The notes under the pieces were generated by a model. That model ran no database searches. It was not told the origin of the DNA and was given only the letters and a program-made list of their open reading frames with translations. The translations under genes were made by a program, and so were the position numbers. From Acidimicrobiia bacterium (GTDB lineage: Bacteria; Actinomycetota; Acidimicrobiia; Spongiisociales; UBA4744), in assembly GCA_029863625.1 (NCBI GenBank), contig JAOTUY010000010.1, positions 1 through 64,000 of the forward strand: a stretch of DNA of 64,000 nt, given 5' to 3'. Shown here in pieces: positions 17,408-25,690 of the stretch; the first letter of the stretch is position 1, and every line of letters begins with the position of its first letter.

Positions 17408-17692
17408 ATGGCGAAAGCAATTTGGAACGGGACAACCATTGCCGAGAGCGACGCAACGGTCATGGTGGAAGGGAACCATTACTTCCCGGCCGACAGCGTC
17501 AACACCGAGCACCTGGCCGAGAGCTCGACCCACACGCTTTGCCCATGGAAAGGCAAAGTCAGTTACTTCGATGTGGTGGTCGACGAGCAGGTCAATAAGG
17601 ATGCGGCCTGGTACTACCCGGATCCTAAGCGGGCCGCCGAGCAGATAAAGGGCTGCGTGGCGTTCTGGCGGGGGGTGCGGGTCGAAGCCTGA
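17408..17692 (+). CDS. DUF427 domain protein
   Basis: This 94-aa single-domain protein matches the DUF427 pattern: KAIWNGTTIAESDATVMVEGN at the start, HTLCPWKGKVSYFDVVV in the middle (the conserved T-x-C-P-W-K-G) and AAWYYPDPKRAAEQIKG near the end. The family is a small beta-barrel of unknown biochemical role. It is divergent from cofC and 57 bases upstream of the LLM oxidoreductase, so the pair may be co-transcribed. Confidence 0.85.
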   Translation: MAKAIWNGTTIAESDATVMVEGNHYFPADSVNTEHLAESSTHTLCPWKGKVSYFDVVVDEQVNKDAAWYYPDPKRAAEQIKGCVAFWRGVRVEA

Positions 17693-17749
17693 CGGAATCG
17701 AAGCCCGGCGTATCTCCTAGTCTTGGATTCCTCCGCTGAAAGGGAAGCG

Positions 17750-18730
17750 ATGCGTTTTGGAGCGTTCGTACCGCAAGGTTGGCGTCTTGATCTAGTCGGG
17801 GTTCCGCAGGCCGAGCACTGGCCGACCATGCTTCGAGTGGCCAAGGTCATAGAAGACGCCGGGTATGAGTCCCTGTGGGTCTACGACCATTTCCATACCG
17901 TTCCCGTGCCGACGCAGGAAGTCACCTACGAGGCGTGGACTTTGATGGCCGCGCTGGCCGCCACCACGGACCGAGTCCGGCTCGGTCAGATGTGCACCTG
18001 CAACTCCTACCGGCTCCCGTCCTATCTGGCCAAGGTTGCTGCTTCGATTGATGTCATCTCAGGTGGTCGACTGGAGATGGGCATCGGCGCCGGTTGGTAT
18101 GAGCACGAATACGACGGCTACGGCTACCAGTTCCCCAAGCCATTGGTACGCATCGGCATGCTTCGCGAAGGCGTCGAGATCATACAACGGATGTGGACGG
18201 CCGATGAAGTGTCGTACGAAGGCAAGTACTACACACTCAAGGGAGCAATCTGTCGGCCCAAACCCGTCCAGCAGCCTCACATTCCGTTCTGGATCGCCGG
18301 GGGGGGCGAAAAGCTCACCCTCAACGTCGCGGCCCGATACGCTCAATACACCAACTTCGGCCAATCGTTTGAGGAGTTCGTCCACAAATCGAAGCTCCTG
18401 CGCGGGCATTGCGAGGATGTCGGGACCGACTTTGGTGCGATCGTCCGTTCGTCCAACTTCGACGTGATCTGCGAGGCAACCGAGAAGGACGTTGAGGATC
18501 GCATCGAATTGATCAAGGACCACTACCGGCCGTTCGTTCCCGCCGAGCGGATCGAACGGATGGACGGCATGTGGCGGCAGTTCGCCGGCACCCCGGAACA
18601 GCTCGTGGTCAAGCTCCGGCCGTGGGTTGAGGCCGGCCTGACCTACGGGATTGTCTACTTCTCTGAAGCTGCCTACGACACCGCGGGGCTCGAACGCTTT
18701 GCCAGCGAAGTCGTACCGGCCCTCGCCTAG
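17750..18730 (+). CDS. LLM-class F420-dependent oxidoreductase
   Basis: A luciferase-like TIM barrel of 326 aa with the hallmark opening MRFGAFVPQGW, ESLWVYDHFH, VRLGQMCTCNSYR, and VISGGRLEMGIGAGWYEHEYDGYG, followed by LREGVEIIQRMW and PFWIAGGGE. In actinobacteria this subgroup uses reduced F420 rather than FMN, and cofC lies just upstream on the other strand. The substrate is unknown. The ATG at 17750 has AGGGAAG 3 bases upstream; nine more codons upstream lack support. Confidence 0.87.
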   Translation: MRFGAFVPQGWRLDLVGVPQAEHWPTMLRVAKVIEDAGYESLWVYDHFHTVPVPTQEVTYEAWTLMAALAATTDRVRLGQMCTCNSYRLPSYLAKVAASIDVISGGRLEMGIGAGWYEHEYDGYGYQFPKPLVRIGMLREGVEIIQRMWTADEVSYEGKYYTLKGAICRPKPVQQPHIPFWIAGGGEKLTLNVAARYAQYTNFGQSFEEFVHKSKLLRGHCEDVGTDFGAIVRSSNFDVICEATEKDVEDRIELIKDHYRPFVPAERIERMDGMWRQFAGTPEQLVVKLRPWVEAGLTYGIVYFSEAAYDTAGLERFASEVVPALA

Positions 18731-18739
18731 GAATCCCGC

Positions 18740-19771
18740 GTGACCGCTGCCCCTTTTTCGCATCCCCTCAAGCCTATGAAGGCACGGGTGCGAGAGACTC
18801 CGCCGGAGCCGCCGGGGTGGGTATACGAACCCAAGTGGGACGGGTTTCGAGTAATTGTCTGGGGCGGGCCCAACCCGCGCCTCGACAGCCGCAACGGCAA
18901 GCCACTGTTGCGATATTTCCCAGAACTCGGGCCGGCTCTTGATCAGCTTTCGGCCGGAACCGTTGTTGACGGCGAAGTGGTGGTGGTCGTCGACGATGTG
19001 ACCGACTTCGATGCGTTGCAACTACGGATCCATCCGGCTGCATCGAGGGTTGCGTTGCTGGCTGATGAGACTCCGGCCGAGTTAGTGGCGTTCGATCTTC
19101 TGGCCGACGGGGGAGAAGACCTACGCGGGGTCCCGTATGGGGAGCGGCGCCGACGGCTGGAGACTCTCTTCGCCGGGCTCCTGTATCCGTGGCACCTGAC
19201 GCCGGTAACCGACAACCTCGCTGAAGCGACCCGCTGGTTTTCCGAGTATGAGGGAGCCGGATGTGACGGGATCATCTGTAAACAGGTGGACGGTATCTAC
19301 CAGGAAGACAAACGGGAATGGATCAAATGGAAACACCGGCGTGACGCCGATTGTGTCGTGGGTGGCTACCGGGTCCACAAAGACGGAGACAAGATCGGGT
19401 CCATCCTGTTGGGTATCTACAACGACGACGGTGAATTGCACTTCATCGGTCACTGCTCAGGTTTCAGCGATCAGGACCGGGTGGCGATCCTTGCCCAGCT
19501 AGAGCAGATCCGGTCTGACGACAGCTTCGGAGGCGCGGACTATGTGCGGGTCCCGGGTCAGGGGAGCCGCTGGTCGGCCGGCAAAGACCTCTCATGGATC
19601 CCGGTCGAACCGGGCGTGGTAGTGCAGGTGAGTTACGACCAGCTCGAAAACGGCCGATTCCGCCACGCCACACGGTTCGAACGGTGGCGATCCGACAAGT
19701 CCGCCGAAGAATGCCGGATGGATCAATTGGTGAGGCCGGAAGGTGTCGGGTTCGGAGAAGTAGTGGGGTAG
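18740..19771 (+). CDS. ATP-dependent DNA ligase, LigD ligase-domain type
   Basis: The adenylation Lys32 lies in YEPKWDGFR (motif I). It is followed by DSRNGKPLLRYFPEL (motif Ia), VVDGEVVV (motif III), CDGIICKQ (motif IV) and EWIKWKH (motif V), with an OB-fold domain after residue ~215. At 343 aa it is the stand-alone ligase of bacterial NHEJ, called LigC or LigD-Lig in actinobacteria. Its likely partner, the LigD-type primase/polymerase, is the next gene in the opposite direction. Start is GTG, 9 bases after the LLM gene. No Ku gene is in the window. Confidence 0.88.
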   Translation: MTAAPFSHPLKPMKARVRETPPEPPGWVYEPKWDGFRVIVWGGPNPRLDSRNGKPLLRYFPELGPALDQLSAGTVVDGEVVVVVDDVTDFDALQLRIHPAASRVALLADETPAELVAFDLLADGGEDLRGVPYGERRRRLETLFAGLLYPWHLTPVTDNLAEATRWFSEYEGAGCDGIICKQVDGIYQEDKREWIKWKHRRDADCVVGGYRVHKDGDKIGSILLGIYNDDGELHFIGHCSGFSDQDRVAILAQLEQIRSDDSFGGADYVRVPGQGSRWSAGKDLSWIPVEPGVVVQVSYDQLENGRFRHATRFERWRSDKSAEECRMDQLVRPEGVGFGEVVG

Positions 19772-19784
19772 GCCGCCTCGGCGG

Positions 19785-19812
19785 CGTATTTCGTACTTCG
19801 TATTACGTACTT
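19785..19812. repeat. Heptanucleotide array, left arm (CGTATTT/CGTACTT units)
   Basis: Four consecutive 7-base units (CGTATTT, CGTACTT, CGTATTA, CGTACTT) begin 14 bases after the ligase stop. Reverse-complementary units lie at 19928-19948, so the spacer between the two convergent genes could form a long stem. Confidence 0.75.
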
Positions 19813-19860
19813 CGACTCTGCACAGCCGAGCCGTTTAGGTGGGAACGATCCCCCTCCGGA

Positions 19861-19882
19861 TTGGCTCTTTCGAGCCAACCCA
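19861..19882. terminator. Central hairpin of the ligase/polymerase spacer
   Basis: TTGGCTC and GAGCCAA pair around TTTC in the middle of the spacer. The hairpin is flanked by CCCCCTCC and GGGGGAGG, which can also pair, and then by the heptamer arms. This gives a nested inverted repeat of about 165 bases. A role in terminating both convergent genes is inferred. Confidence 0.45.
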
Positions 19883-19927
19883 CCTCCCGCCAAATCCCAC
19901 TCGCTTCGCTCGCCAGGGGGAGGGCAC

Positions 19928-19955
19928 TACGAAATACAAAGTACAAAGTACGGTC
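19928..19955. repeat. Heptanucleotide array, right arm (TACGAAA, TACAAAG x2)
   Basis: Three 7-base units plus a partial fourth, in the reverse-complement sense to the array at 19785-19812. It ends about 15 bases before the polymerase stop codon. Confidence 0.75.
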
Positions 19956-19970
19956 GAGCGCAGCCCGACC

Positions 19971-20969
19971 CTATTCCCAATTCTCTTTTCGCATCTTGGA
20001 GGGTTGTACGCGGGGTGGTTCACCCGGCATCTTCGGGTAATGCGGCGGCCAGGGGGCATCACCGATGCCTTGTTGTTCGTCGGCGGCCACCATGTCGAGC
20101 AAACCCTCCAAACGCCCGGCCGCCTCGTCGATCCCTTCGGTCAGATCGCCGACGTCCACCCAACGGTCCCGGAAGCTGGCCAGATTCATGGCCCGGTGGT
20201 CGATGTTGCTCAGTTCATCCCAGCTGAACGGGGTTGAAACCAGTCCGGTGTGGCGGATGCTGTAGGCACTGGCGATCGTCTTGTCCCAGGCGTTCTGGTT
20301 GAAATCGATGAAGACACCGTCCCGCTCTTCCTTCCACCAGGCGGTCGTGGCCAGTTCGTGGCGCCGTTCCACCTCTCGAGCTAGGGCTAAGGCTGCTCGG
20401 CGCACCTGGTAGAAATCCCACTCGCGCTGCAATCGAACGTAGACGTGGATCCCGCGGTTGCCCGACGTCTTGGGCCACCCGACCAAACCGAGTTCATCGA
20501 GGAGCGCTTTGATGGCGAAAGCCACATCCCGGGCTGCCTCGAAGTCGTGGCCTTCGGTTGGGTCGAGGTCGACGCGGAGTTCATCTGGATGGGTCAGGTC
20601 ATCGGCCCGGGCGTTCCAAGGGTTCAGATCGAGGCAGTTCATCTGCGCCATCCAGATGACGTCACTCTCATCCAGCGGAGCGAACATCTGTCCGGGCCTC
20701 GCCGATGGAAAGCTAACGTCCACCAGGTTGCGAGCGCCTTTGGGCCGCTTCACGAATAGGGGACGCTCGGCGACGCCGCCGTTCCAGCGTTTGAGAAGAC
20801 TTGGTCGATTGAGGACCCCCCGGAGCGCACCGGTTGCGCACATGAGGTAGTGCTCGACCACGTTGAGCTTCGTCCAACCCTGATCCGGGAACATCACTTT
20901 GCCCGGGCTGGTGATCCGGAGAGTGCGGCCGGCGACCTCAACGGTCGTTTCATCGGTTCCCATGGACAC
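19971..20969 (-). CDS. LigD-type primase/polymerase (PolDom)
   Basis: This 332-aa protein is the archaeo-eukaryotic-primase-like polymerase of NHEJ: VMFPDQGWTK near the start, the catalytic DLD in ELRVDLDPTEG, the nucleotide-binding WPKTSGNRGIHVYVRL and the VFIDFNQNAWDKTIASAYS segment. It fills or adds nucleotides at broken ends before sealing. In mycobacteria it is fused to the ligase and a phosphoesterase; here it is separate, convergent with the ligase across a 200-base structured spacer. A second ATG two codons in is possible. Confidence 0.88.
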   Translation of the reverse strand: MSMGTDETTVEVAGRTLRITSPGKVMFPDQGWTKLNVVEHYLMCATGALRGVLNRPSLLKRWNGGVAERPLFVKRPKGARNLVDVSFPSARPGQMFAPLDESDVIWMAQMNCLDLNPWNARADDLTHPDELRVDLDPTEGHDFEAARDVAFAIKALLDELGLVGWPKTSGNRGIHVYVRLQREWDFYQVRRAALALAREVERRHELATTAWWKEERDGVFIDFNQNAWDKTIASAYSIRHTGLVSTPFSWDELSNIDHRAMNLASFRDRWVDVGDLTEGIDEAAGRLEGLLDMVAADEQQGIGDAPWPPHYPKMPGEPPRVQPSKMRKENWE

Positions 20970-21046
20970 CAGGATACGGAAACCACCGCTGAATGTTTGA
21001 GTCGAGTTCCTGGTCCTGTCCTCGCCGGCTGCCTACGCTGGTTGCC

Positions 21047-22486
21047 ATGACCCGCCACACGAAGATCATCGCCACGATGGGACCGGCCATTTCCTCAGCC
21101 GAGACGGTCGATGCCCTGGTGGGTGCAGGCATGGACGTCGCCCGCCTCAATTTCTCCCACGGCACCTACGACGACCACGGCCGCTACGCCGGATGGGTCC
21201 GGGAGGCTGCTGCGGCCGCGAGTCGGCCTATCGGTCTCTTGCAGGACATCCAGGGACCCAAGATCAGGACGGGCACCTTTCCCGGCGGGGCGTTCGAGCT
21301 GACCCCGGGGGATCAAGTTCTGGTGCGCAAGGGCAAAGGGATGGCGAATCCCGGTGAGATCCTCGTCGATTACGAGTATCTTCTCGAGGATGTTGGCATC
21401 GGCGATCTGATTGTCCTGGCCGACGGCCTGCTGCGCCTCGAGGTCATCGGCAAGGACGACGGTGGTCTCATGGCTGAGGCTGTCCAGCCCGGCGTGCTGA
21501 TCGACCGAAAAGGGGTTGCATTCCCCAGGTCGAAGCTTCGTGTTGGCGCGATTACCGACAAGGACCGGCGAGATCTGGAATTTGGCCGAAACCTCGGTGT
21601 CGATTTCGTGGCCGCCTCATTCGTGCAGTCTGCCGCTGAGATCGAGGAGATAGCAGAACTGGCCGGAGGATCGACGCCAATCATTGCCAAGATCGAACTG
21701 GCGGCCGCCTACGAGAACCTCGACGCGATATTGGACGTCGCTCAGGGTGCCATGGTGGCCCGTGGAGATCTGGGCGTTCAACTACCGCTCGAAACGATCC
21801 CGGCGGTGCAGCGTGACATTCTCGCCAGGACCAACCGGGCGGGCATCGTTTCGATCACGGCCACGGAGATGCTGGAATCGATGACCAACTCGATCCGTCC
21901 TACCCGGGCAGAAGTCACGGATGTGACCAACGCAGTTCTCAATGGCACAGACGCAGTGATGCTGAGCGGCGAAACAGCTATCGGGAAGTACCCGGTTCAA
22001 ACGGTTGAGGTGATGAACACCATCTGTCGGGAGGCGGAGAAGTCGCCGGCCTCGAGGGTAGAGGCCAGTGCCGCATTCATGGCCAGACATCTCACCTTTG
22101 CTTCGGCGACCGCCAAGGCCGCGGTCGAAGCAGCCACAGACCTTGATTTACACACCATCGTTGCGTTCACCGAGTCGGGCAACACAGCTTTGCTGCTTTC
22201 CAAGTACCGCCCGACTGCCCAGATCATGGCATTCACGCCGGAACCGTCGACCCTGCGCCGGATGGCTCTTTATTGGGGAGTTATTCCAAACAGTTTCGTC
22301 CGTCTCGACCATACCGATGTCATTATCTCCGCGGCTGAAGAGGCTTTGCTCAGGATGGGAACCTGCGACCTTGGAGAAGGAGTGGTGATGGTGGCCGGAA
22401 TCCCGCCCAACCAAAGGTCGTCCACCAACCTCATGAAGCTGCACACGATCGGCGACGCCACCCTGGATGAAAAAGACGGGCATTAG
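21047..22486 (+). CDS. pyk: Pyruvate kinase
   Basis: Full-length pyruvate kinase (479 aa): KIIATMGPA and ARLNFSHG at the N-terminus, the substrate-binding IAKIELAAAYEN (catalytic Lys and Glu), MVARGDLGVQLP, TATEMLESM, the conserved RPTRAEVTDVTNAVLNGTDA and LSGETAIGKYP, then the C-terminal regulatory domain. It makes pyruvate and ATP from phosphoenolpyruvate. The ATG at 21047 begins the conserved core and has a TACGCT box 7 bases upstream, so it is probably leaderless; the frame continues 18 codons further without support. Confidence 0.93.
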   Translation: MTRHTKIIATMGPAISSAETVDALVGAGMDVARLNFSHGTYDDHGRYAGWVREAAAAASRPIGLLQDIQGPKIRTGTFPGGAFELTPGDQVLVRKGKGMANPGEILVDYEYLLEDVGIGDLIVLADGLLRLEVIGKDDGGLMAEAVQPGVLIDRKGVAFPRSKLRVGAITDKDRRDLEFGRNLGVDFVAASFVQSAAEIEEIAELAGGSTPIIAKIELAAAYENLDAILDVAQGAMVARGDLGVQLPLETIPAVQRDILARTNRAGIVSITATEMLESMTNSIRPTRAEVTDVTNAVLNGTDAVMLSGETAIGKYPVQTVEVMNTICREAEKSPASRVEASAAFMARHLTFASATAKAAVEAATDLDLHTIVAFTESGNTALLLSKYRPTAQIMAFTPEPSTLRRMALYWGVIPNSFVRLDHTDVIISAAEEALLRMGTCDLGEGVVMVAGIPPNQRSSTNLMKLHTIGDATLDEKDGH

Positions 22487-22507
22487 TGCGATGTCACACC
22501 GCACTAA
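22483..22507. terminator. 8-bp inverted repeat at the pyk stop codon
   Basis: TTAGTGCG and CGCACTAA pair perfectly around a 9-base loop; the left arm contains the pyk stop codon. It may end pyk transcription or be an operator for the next gene. Confidence 0.4.
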
Positions 22508-22541
22508 AGTCCCAGGATAGGACACCGGGGAGCTTCACACG

Positions 22542-22871
22542 ATGGGCCAGACGATTGAGGTCAAGACCGTCCTCTTGGGCGATGTAGCCGTCTTCGATAC
22601 CGATCGGAGTGTGACCGGTCAGGATGGTCAAGGATTCGGCTCCATTGCCGCCGCTCGGGATGGAGCAACCACGGCGGACCGCCTGGCAACCAAGCTATTC
22701 GCCAGTGAGGCTGCCATCGATCATGTTTTCGTGTTATCCAATCAAGTCACGGTCCGCCGGACCGGCGGGTGGAGCGAAGAAAGCGCCGGGAAAGCGGCCC
22801 AGGTCATTGGCGACTTCTTCATCTTCTACGAAGACAACCGGGGCTTCCCGACGCAGAAGCCTGAGGACTAG
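22542..22871 (+). CDS. Small protein resembling the Nfu/NifU N-terminal domain
   Basis: The 109-aa protein has no Cys-x2-Cys and no enzymatic motif. Its second half (LATKLFASEAAIDHVFVLSN, then VTVRR, then a helix after WSEESAG) follows the Nfu N-terminal pattern: a helix with 'L...LF...GV..VFI' and a beta strand before the final helix. Nfu_N domains assist Fe-S cluster delivery. The match is by pattern only. GGGGAG lies 9 bases before the ATG. Its stop overlaps the stop of the convergent VanW gene by 4 bases. Confidence 0.5.
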   Translation: MGQTIEVKTVLLGDVAVFDTDRSVTGQDGQGFGSIAAARDGATTADRLATKLFASEAAIDHVFVLSNQVTVRRTGGWSEESAGKAAQVIGDFFIFYEDNRGFPTQKPED

Positions 22872-24793
22872 CCGCCGGTTGTCGTTGTCGTGTCGGTAGA
22901 GGTCGTCGTGCTCCCGGTGGTCGTTGTTGTTTCCTCGACGGGGCACTCGTCCACATGGGCGGGGTGGTCGGCGGGGAGCATGCAGGGATGAACCTCGACT
23001 TCGCGAGGCTGGGCTCGATACCGCACGGGCCATGACTCTTCAGTCACCCTGCCGTCCGGAAATGTGATCGTGCGGGTGACGGTCACCGTCCAGCCCTTGC
23101 GACCGGATTCGACGACCCTCTCTGTGTCAGGGGTGAGCGACTCGTTTGGGTAGTACTCGACCGTTGGTTCGGTGTACGCGTAGCGACCAGATACGTCTCC
23201 CTCCACCACATAGGCAGTGCCGTCGCCCTCAGAGGGCAGGGTGAGGCGGGTGATTCCTCCGCTTTGCTCGCCGATCACGATGCGGCCACCGTTGTTCCCG
23301 TAGAACCCGACCGTGATCGATGTATCGGTATGCGTCGTGCGAATCAGAATGCCCGAGTCGTGGGTGTTGCGGAATTCGAGGTTCGGAGCCGGCCAGGAAA
23401 TCGTCGCCTCGATACCTTCCGGGTAGCGCGAGAAGTAGTAGCTGTGGGCGGTGTGGGTGATGTCCTCGTAGCCTCCCCAGAAGACTGCGTTGTAGAACGT
23501 CGTGGCAAATTGGCTGACGCCGCCACCAACGGTGTCTTCGATCTTTCCTCGGATGATGGTGCCGGCCGGTTTGAATCCTCGTTCCAAGGTCCGTTGCCCC
23601 ACGAGTTCGTTGAGTGAGACCGACTCGCCCGGTTTTACGATCGTCCCGTTGACTAGGTCGGCGAACAACTGGATGTTGTCGACCCGGCTTTCGCAACAAC
23701 TGTGATAGGTCGTGAAGCTTGCGACCAGGTGCTTGATGTCCAATGCGTCTGCGTCCTCGGTGGTGAACTCCGGTTCGGTTCCGTCCTGAAAGGGAAGCTC
23801 CCCTTGCCGCGACCCGGCCAAGGCCGCCCCTTCGAGGACCGCGGTCGCCAGCACGGGGTCGATCAACGTGCCGGGCTGGCCCGGCACCACCGATACGGTG
23901 TAGTTGTCATTGAATTCGAACGAGGCATCGATTGGGGCCAGTTCCAGATCGGGGCGGAGAGGAGCGAGCAGGCTTTCCACCTCATCGGGGTCGAAGCCGA
24001 TCTCCAGCCGGGCGTCGGAATTGGTGACTAAATCGCTGATGAGCGCCCGCGCCAGGTCTTCTACAGTGAAGGTGACCGAGATGGGGGGGTCGAGTCGGGA
24101 GAGCACCACCGGGCCGGAAAGCATCTTCTCTGCCGTGCGCAGCGCCTCGTCGACATCCTCGTTGGTGAGCGCCGGCGAGGCGGGGGCGATTTCGAAGGCG
24201 ACGATCTCGCGATCCTGGGCGGCCAGGGTCTTCAGGACGGTGGCGGTGGCCGATTCGATGGCAATCCGGCGCCCTGCCCGGGGATACTGGGCCACCGGCG
24301 TTACCCCTTCGACGATGATCGTTCCCTCGAAGGGCGGATCCGAAATAAATTCCTTCGACCACTCAGCGGCAACCGTCGCAAAGGCCTCTGTATCGAGGCC
24401 TACGGGCAACTCCAGGACCTCGCTGGTGAACAGATGAGTCCACCACCAACCGAACTGCTGGAAAATCGAGCCAGATCGGCCGACCTCCATCGCCCCATCA
24501 GCGGCTGCGGCTTCGTCGGCAAAGAAGCCGACCGTTGCAGGATCAAGAGTGAGGGTGGTGCCATTGAGCTCGAAACGGGCCGGGGCCATCACCAGTTCGT
24601 CCTCGAAAGCCTGTAGGGCGGTGAGCGCTTCGTCGGTTTGCATGCCCGACAGGTCAACTGCACTCACCTTCACGTTGCGGAGTACCTCATCGGCGTGCAT
24701 CGCTCGGTCGATTCCGAACCCGGTGAAAACGAGCAGAACCGCAGCCGCAAGGGCGGCGAGCGCGATAGCAAGAAAACGAAGGTTGCGTGACAT
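22868..24793 (-). CDS. VanW family protein with G5-type domain and Thr-rich tail
   Basis: A 641-aa membrane-anchored extracytoplasmic protein. One N-terminal transmembrane helix (residues 7-27) is followed by two PG_binding_4-like repeats. The VanW domain (FTTYHSCCESRVDNIQLFAD, PGESVSLNELVG, GGGVSQFATTFYNAVFW, HSYYFSRYPEG) covers about residues 370-500, a G5-like region (PNESLTPDTERVVESGRKGW) follows, and the tail is almost all Thr/Ser. VanW proteins are linked to cell-wall peptidoglycan; the activity is not defined. The gene is convergent and overlapping with the Nfu-like gene. Confidence 0.85.
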   Translation of the reverse strand: MSRNLRFLAIALAALAAAVLLVFTGFGIDRAMHADEVLRNVKVSAVDLSGMQTDEALTALQAFEDELVMAPARFELNGTTLTLDPATVGFFADEAAAADGAMEVGRSGSIFQQFGWWWTHLFTSEVLELPVGLDTEAFATVAAEWSKEFISDPPFEGTIIVEGVTPVAQYPRAGRRIAIESATATVLKTLAAQDREIVAFEIAPASPALTNEDVDEALRTAEKMLSGPVVLSRLDPPISVTFTVEDLARALISDLVTNSDARLEIGFDPDEVESLLAPLRPDLELAPIDASFEFNDNYTVSVVPGQPGTLIDPVLATAVLEGAALAGSRQGELPFQDGTEPEFTTEDADALDIKHLVASFTTYHSCCESRVDNIQLFADLVNGTIVKPGESVSLNELVGQRTLERGFKPAGTIIRGKIEDTVGGGVSQFATTFYNAVFWGGYEDITHTAHSYYFSRYPEGIEATISWPAPNLEFRNTHDSGILIRTTHTDTSITVGFYGNNGGRIVIGEQSGGITRLTLPSEGDGTAYVVEGDVSGRYAYTEPTVEYYPNESLTPDTERVVESGRKGWTVTVTRTITFPDGRVTEESWPVRYRAQPREVEVHPCMLPADHPAHVDECPVEETTTTTGSTTTSTDTTTTTGG

Positions 24794-24864
24794 GATGATC
24801 TAGCCCCGGCAGGCCGCCAGTGTAGCCGCTACCGGCTCATCGGCTAACTGCCCGATACCATCTA

Positions 24865-25638
24865 GTGGTGTTCAGTTTTCCGACTATCGCGCCGGGCGAT
24901 CCGGTCCGAATCTCCGCCTCGGCCTTCGTTGCATTCCGGCAGTGCCCCGACAGCGCTTTAGCCCGACTCCGGGGCGAATGGGGTCCGGAGAGCAGGGCAG
25001 CCTTCTCTGGCGGTCTGGCCCACCGCCTCTTCGCCAGGCATCTCGGTGGAGATCCGATCGACGAACAGGATTTCGGCCGGGTATGCCGGAGCGAAATCGG
25101 AGGATCCAACCTCAACCACAAGTTGGCGGCGCTCGGGCTCAAGCCGAGTGAGCTCGGGAAAGTGATTGATGAGGTTGGCGCCGTCTACGAGCGTTTTAAG
25201 AAGATCCCCGCCGAAGGCTTCATCGGCGCGGAGGTGGCTCTGATGGTCGAGCCCGCCGAAAGCGTCACGCTGGTCGGATCGGTCGATGCGGTCTTCATGG
25301 CGGATAACGGGGTCCGGTTGGTCGACTGGAAGACCGGGGAACTCGGCGACGTCGTCGATCAGCTGCATTTCTATGCATTGTTGTGGGCTCTCGAGAAAGA
25401 CGAAATGCCCCAGATGGTCGAAGCTGTGTCGGTCAGGACCGGCGAGCGTGTGACGGAAGTCCCCAACTCCGGCATAGTGGCAACCACAGCCGGGCAGGTG
25501 GGAGAAATGGTCACGCAACTTCGTTCTGCCTGGAATGAGGACCGGGATATCGAACGGCGAGGCGGTCCCTGGTGCAAGTACTGCGCGCTGCTCGACTCAT
25601 GTGCCGAAGGCAGGGCCGCGAGCCGCCTGGGCGTGTGA
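24865..25638 (+). CDS. RecB/Cas4-like PD-(D/E)XK nuclease with Fe-S cysteines
   Basis: The C-terminal part of this 257-aa protein carries the nuclease core GSVDAVFMADNGVRLVDWKTG (Asp, then D-x-K) and the QLHFYALLWAL helix typical of RecB-family nucleases. One Cys near the N-terminus (Cys27, AFRQCPDS) and three at the C-terminus (Cys237, Cys240, Cys246) match the 4Fe-4S arrangement of Cas4/AddB-type nucleases. There is no CRISPR array, so a repair role is more likely. GTG at 24868 may be the true start, since a TACCAT box ends 6 bases before it. Confidence 0.75.
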   Translation: MVFSFPTIAPGDPVRISASAFVAFRQCPDSALARLRGEWGPESRAAFSGGLAHRLFARHLGGDPIDEQDFGRVCRSEIGGSNLNHKLAALGLKPSELGKVIDEVGAVYERFKKIPAEGFIGAEVALMVEPAESVTLVGSVDAVFMADNGVRLVDWKTGELGDVVDQLHFYALLWALEKDEMPQMVEAVSVRTGERVTEVPNSGIVATTAGQVGEMVTQLRSAWNEDRDIERRGGPWCKYCALLDSCAEGRAASRLGV

Positions 25639-25646
25639 AACGACGA

Positions 25647-25688
25647 GCGAATAGCCAATAACCCATAGCGAGCAGCGAATAGCTATTC
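25647..25688. repeat. Heptanucleotide array (GCGAATA-type, six units)
   Basis: Six consecutive 7-base units: GCGAATA, GCCAATA, ACCCATA, GCGAGCA, GCGAATA, GCTATTC. The last two form the 12-base palindrome GAATAGCTATTC. The array fills the spacer between two convergent genes. Confidence 0.75.
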
Positions 25689-25690
25689 CG

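Noticed and set aside
19668..19682. tRNA T-loop-like GGTTCGAA word
   Set aside because: It lies inside the ligase coding region and no acceptor or anticodon arm surrounds it. No tRNA was found in the window.
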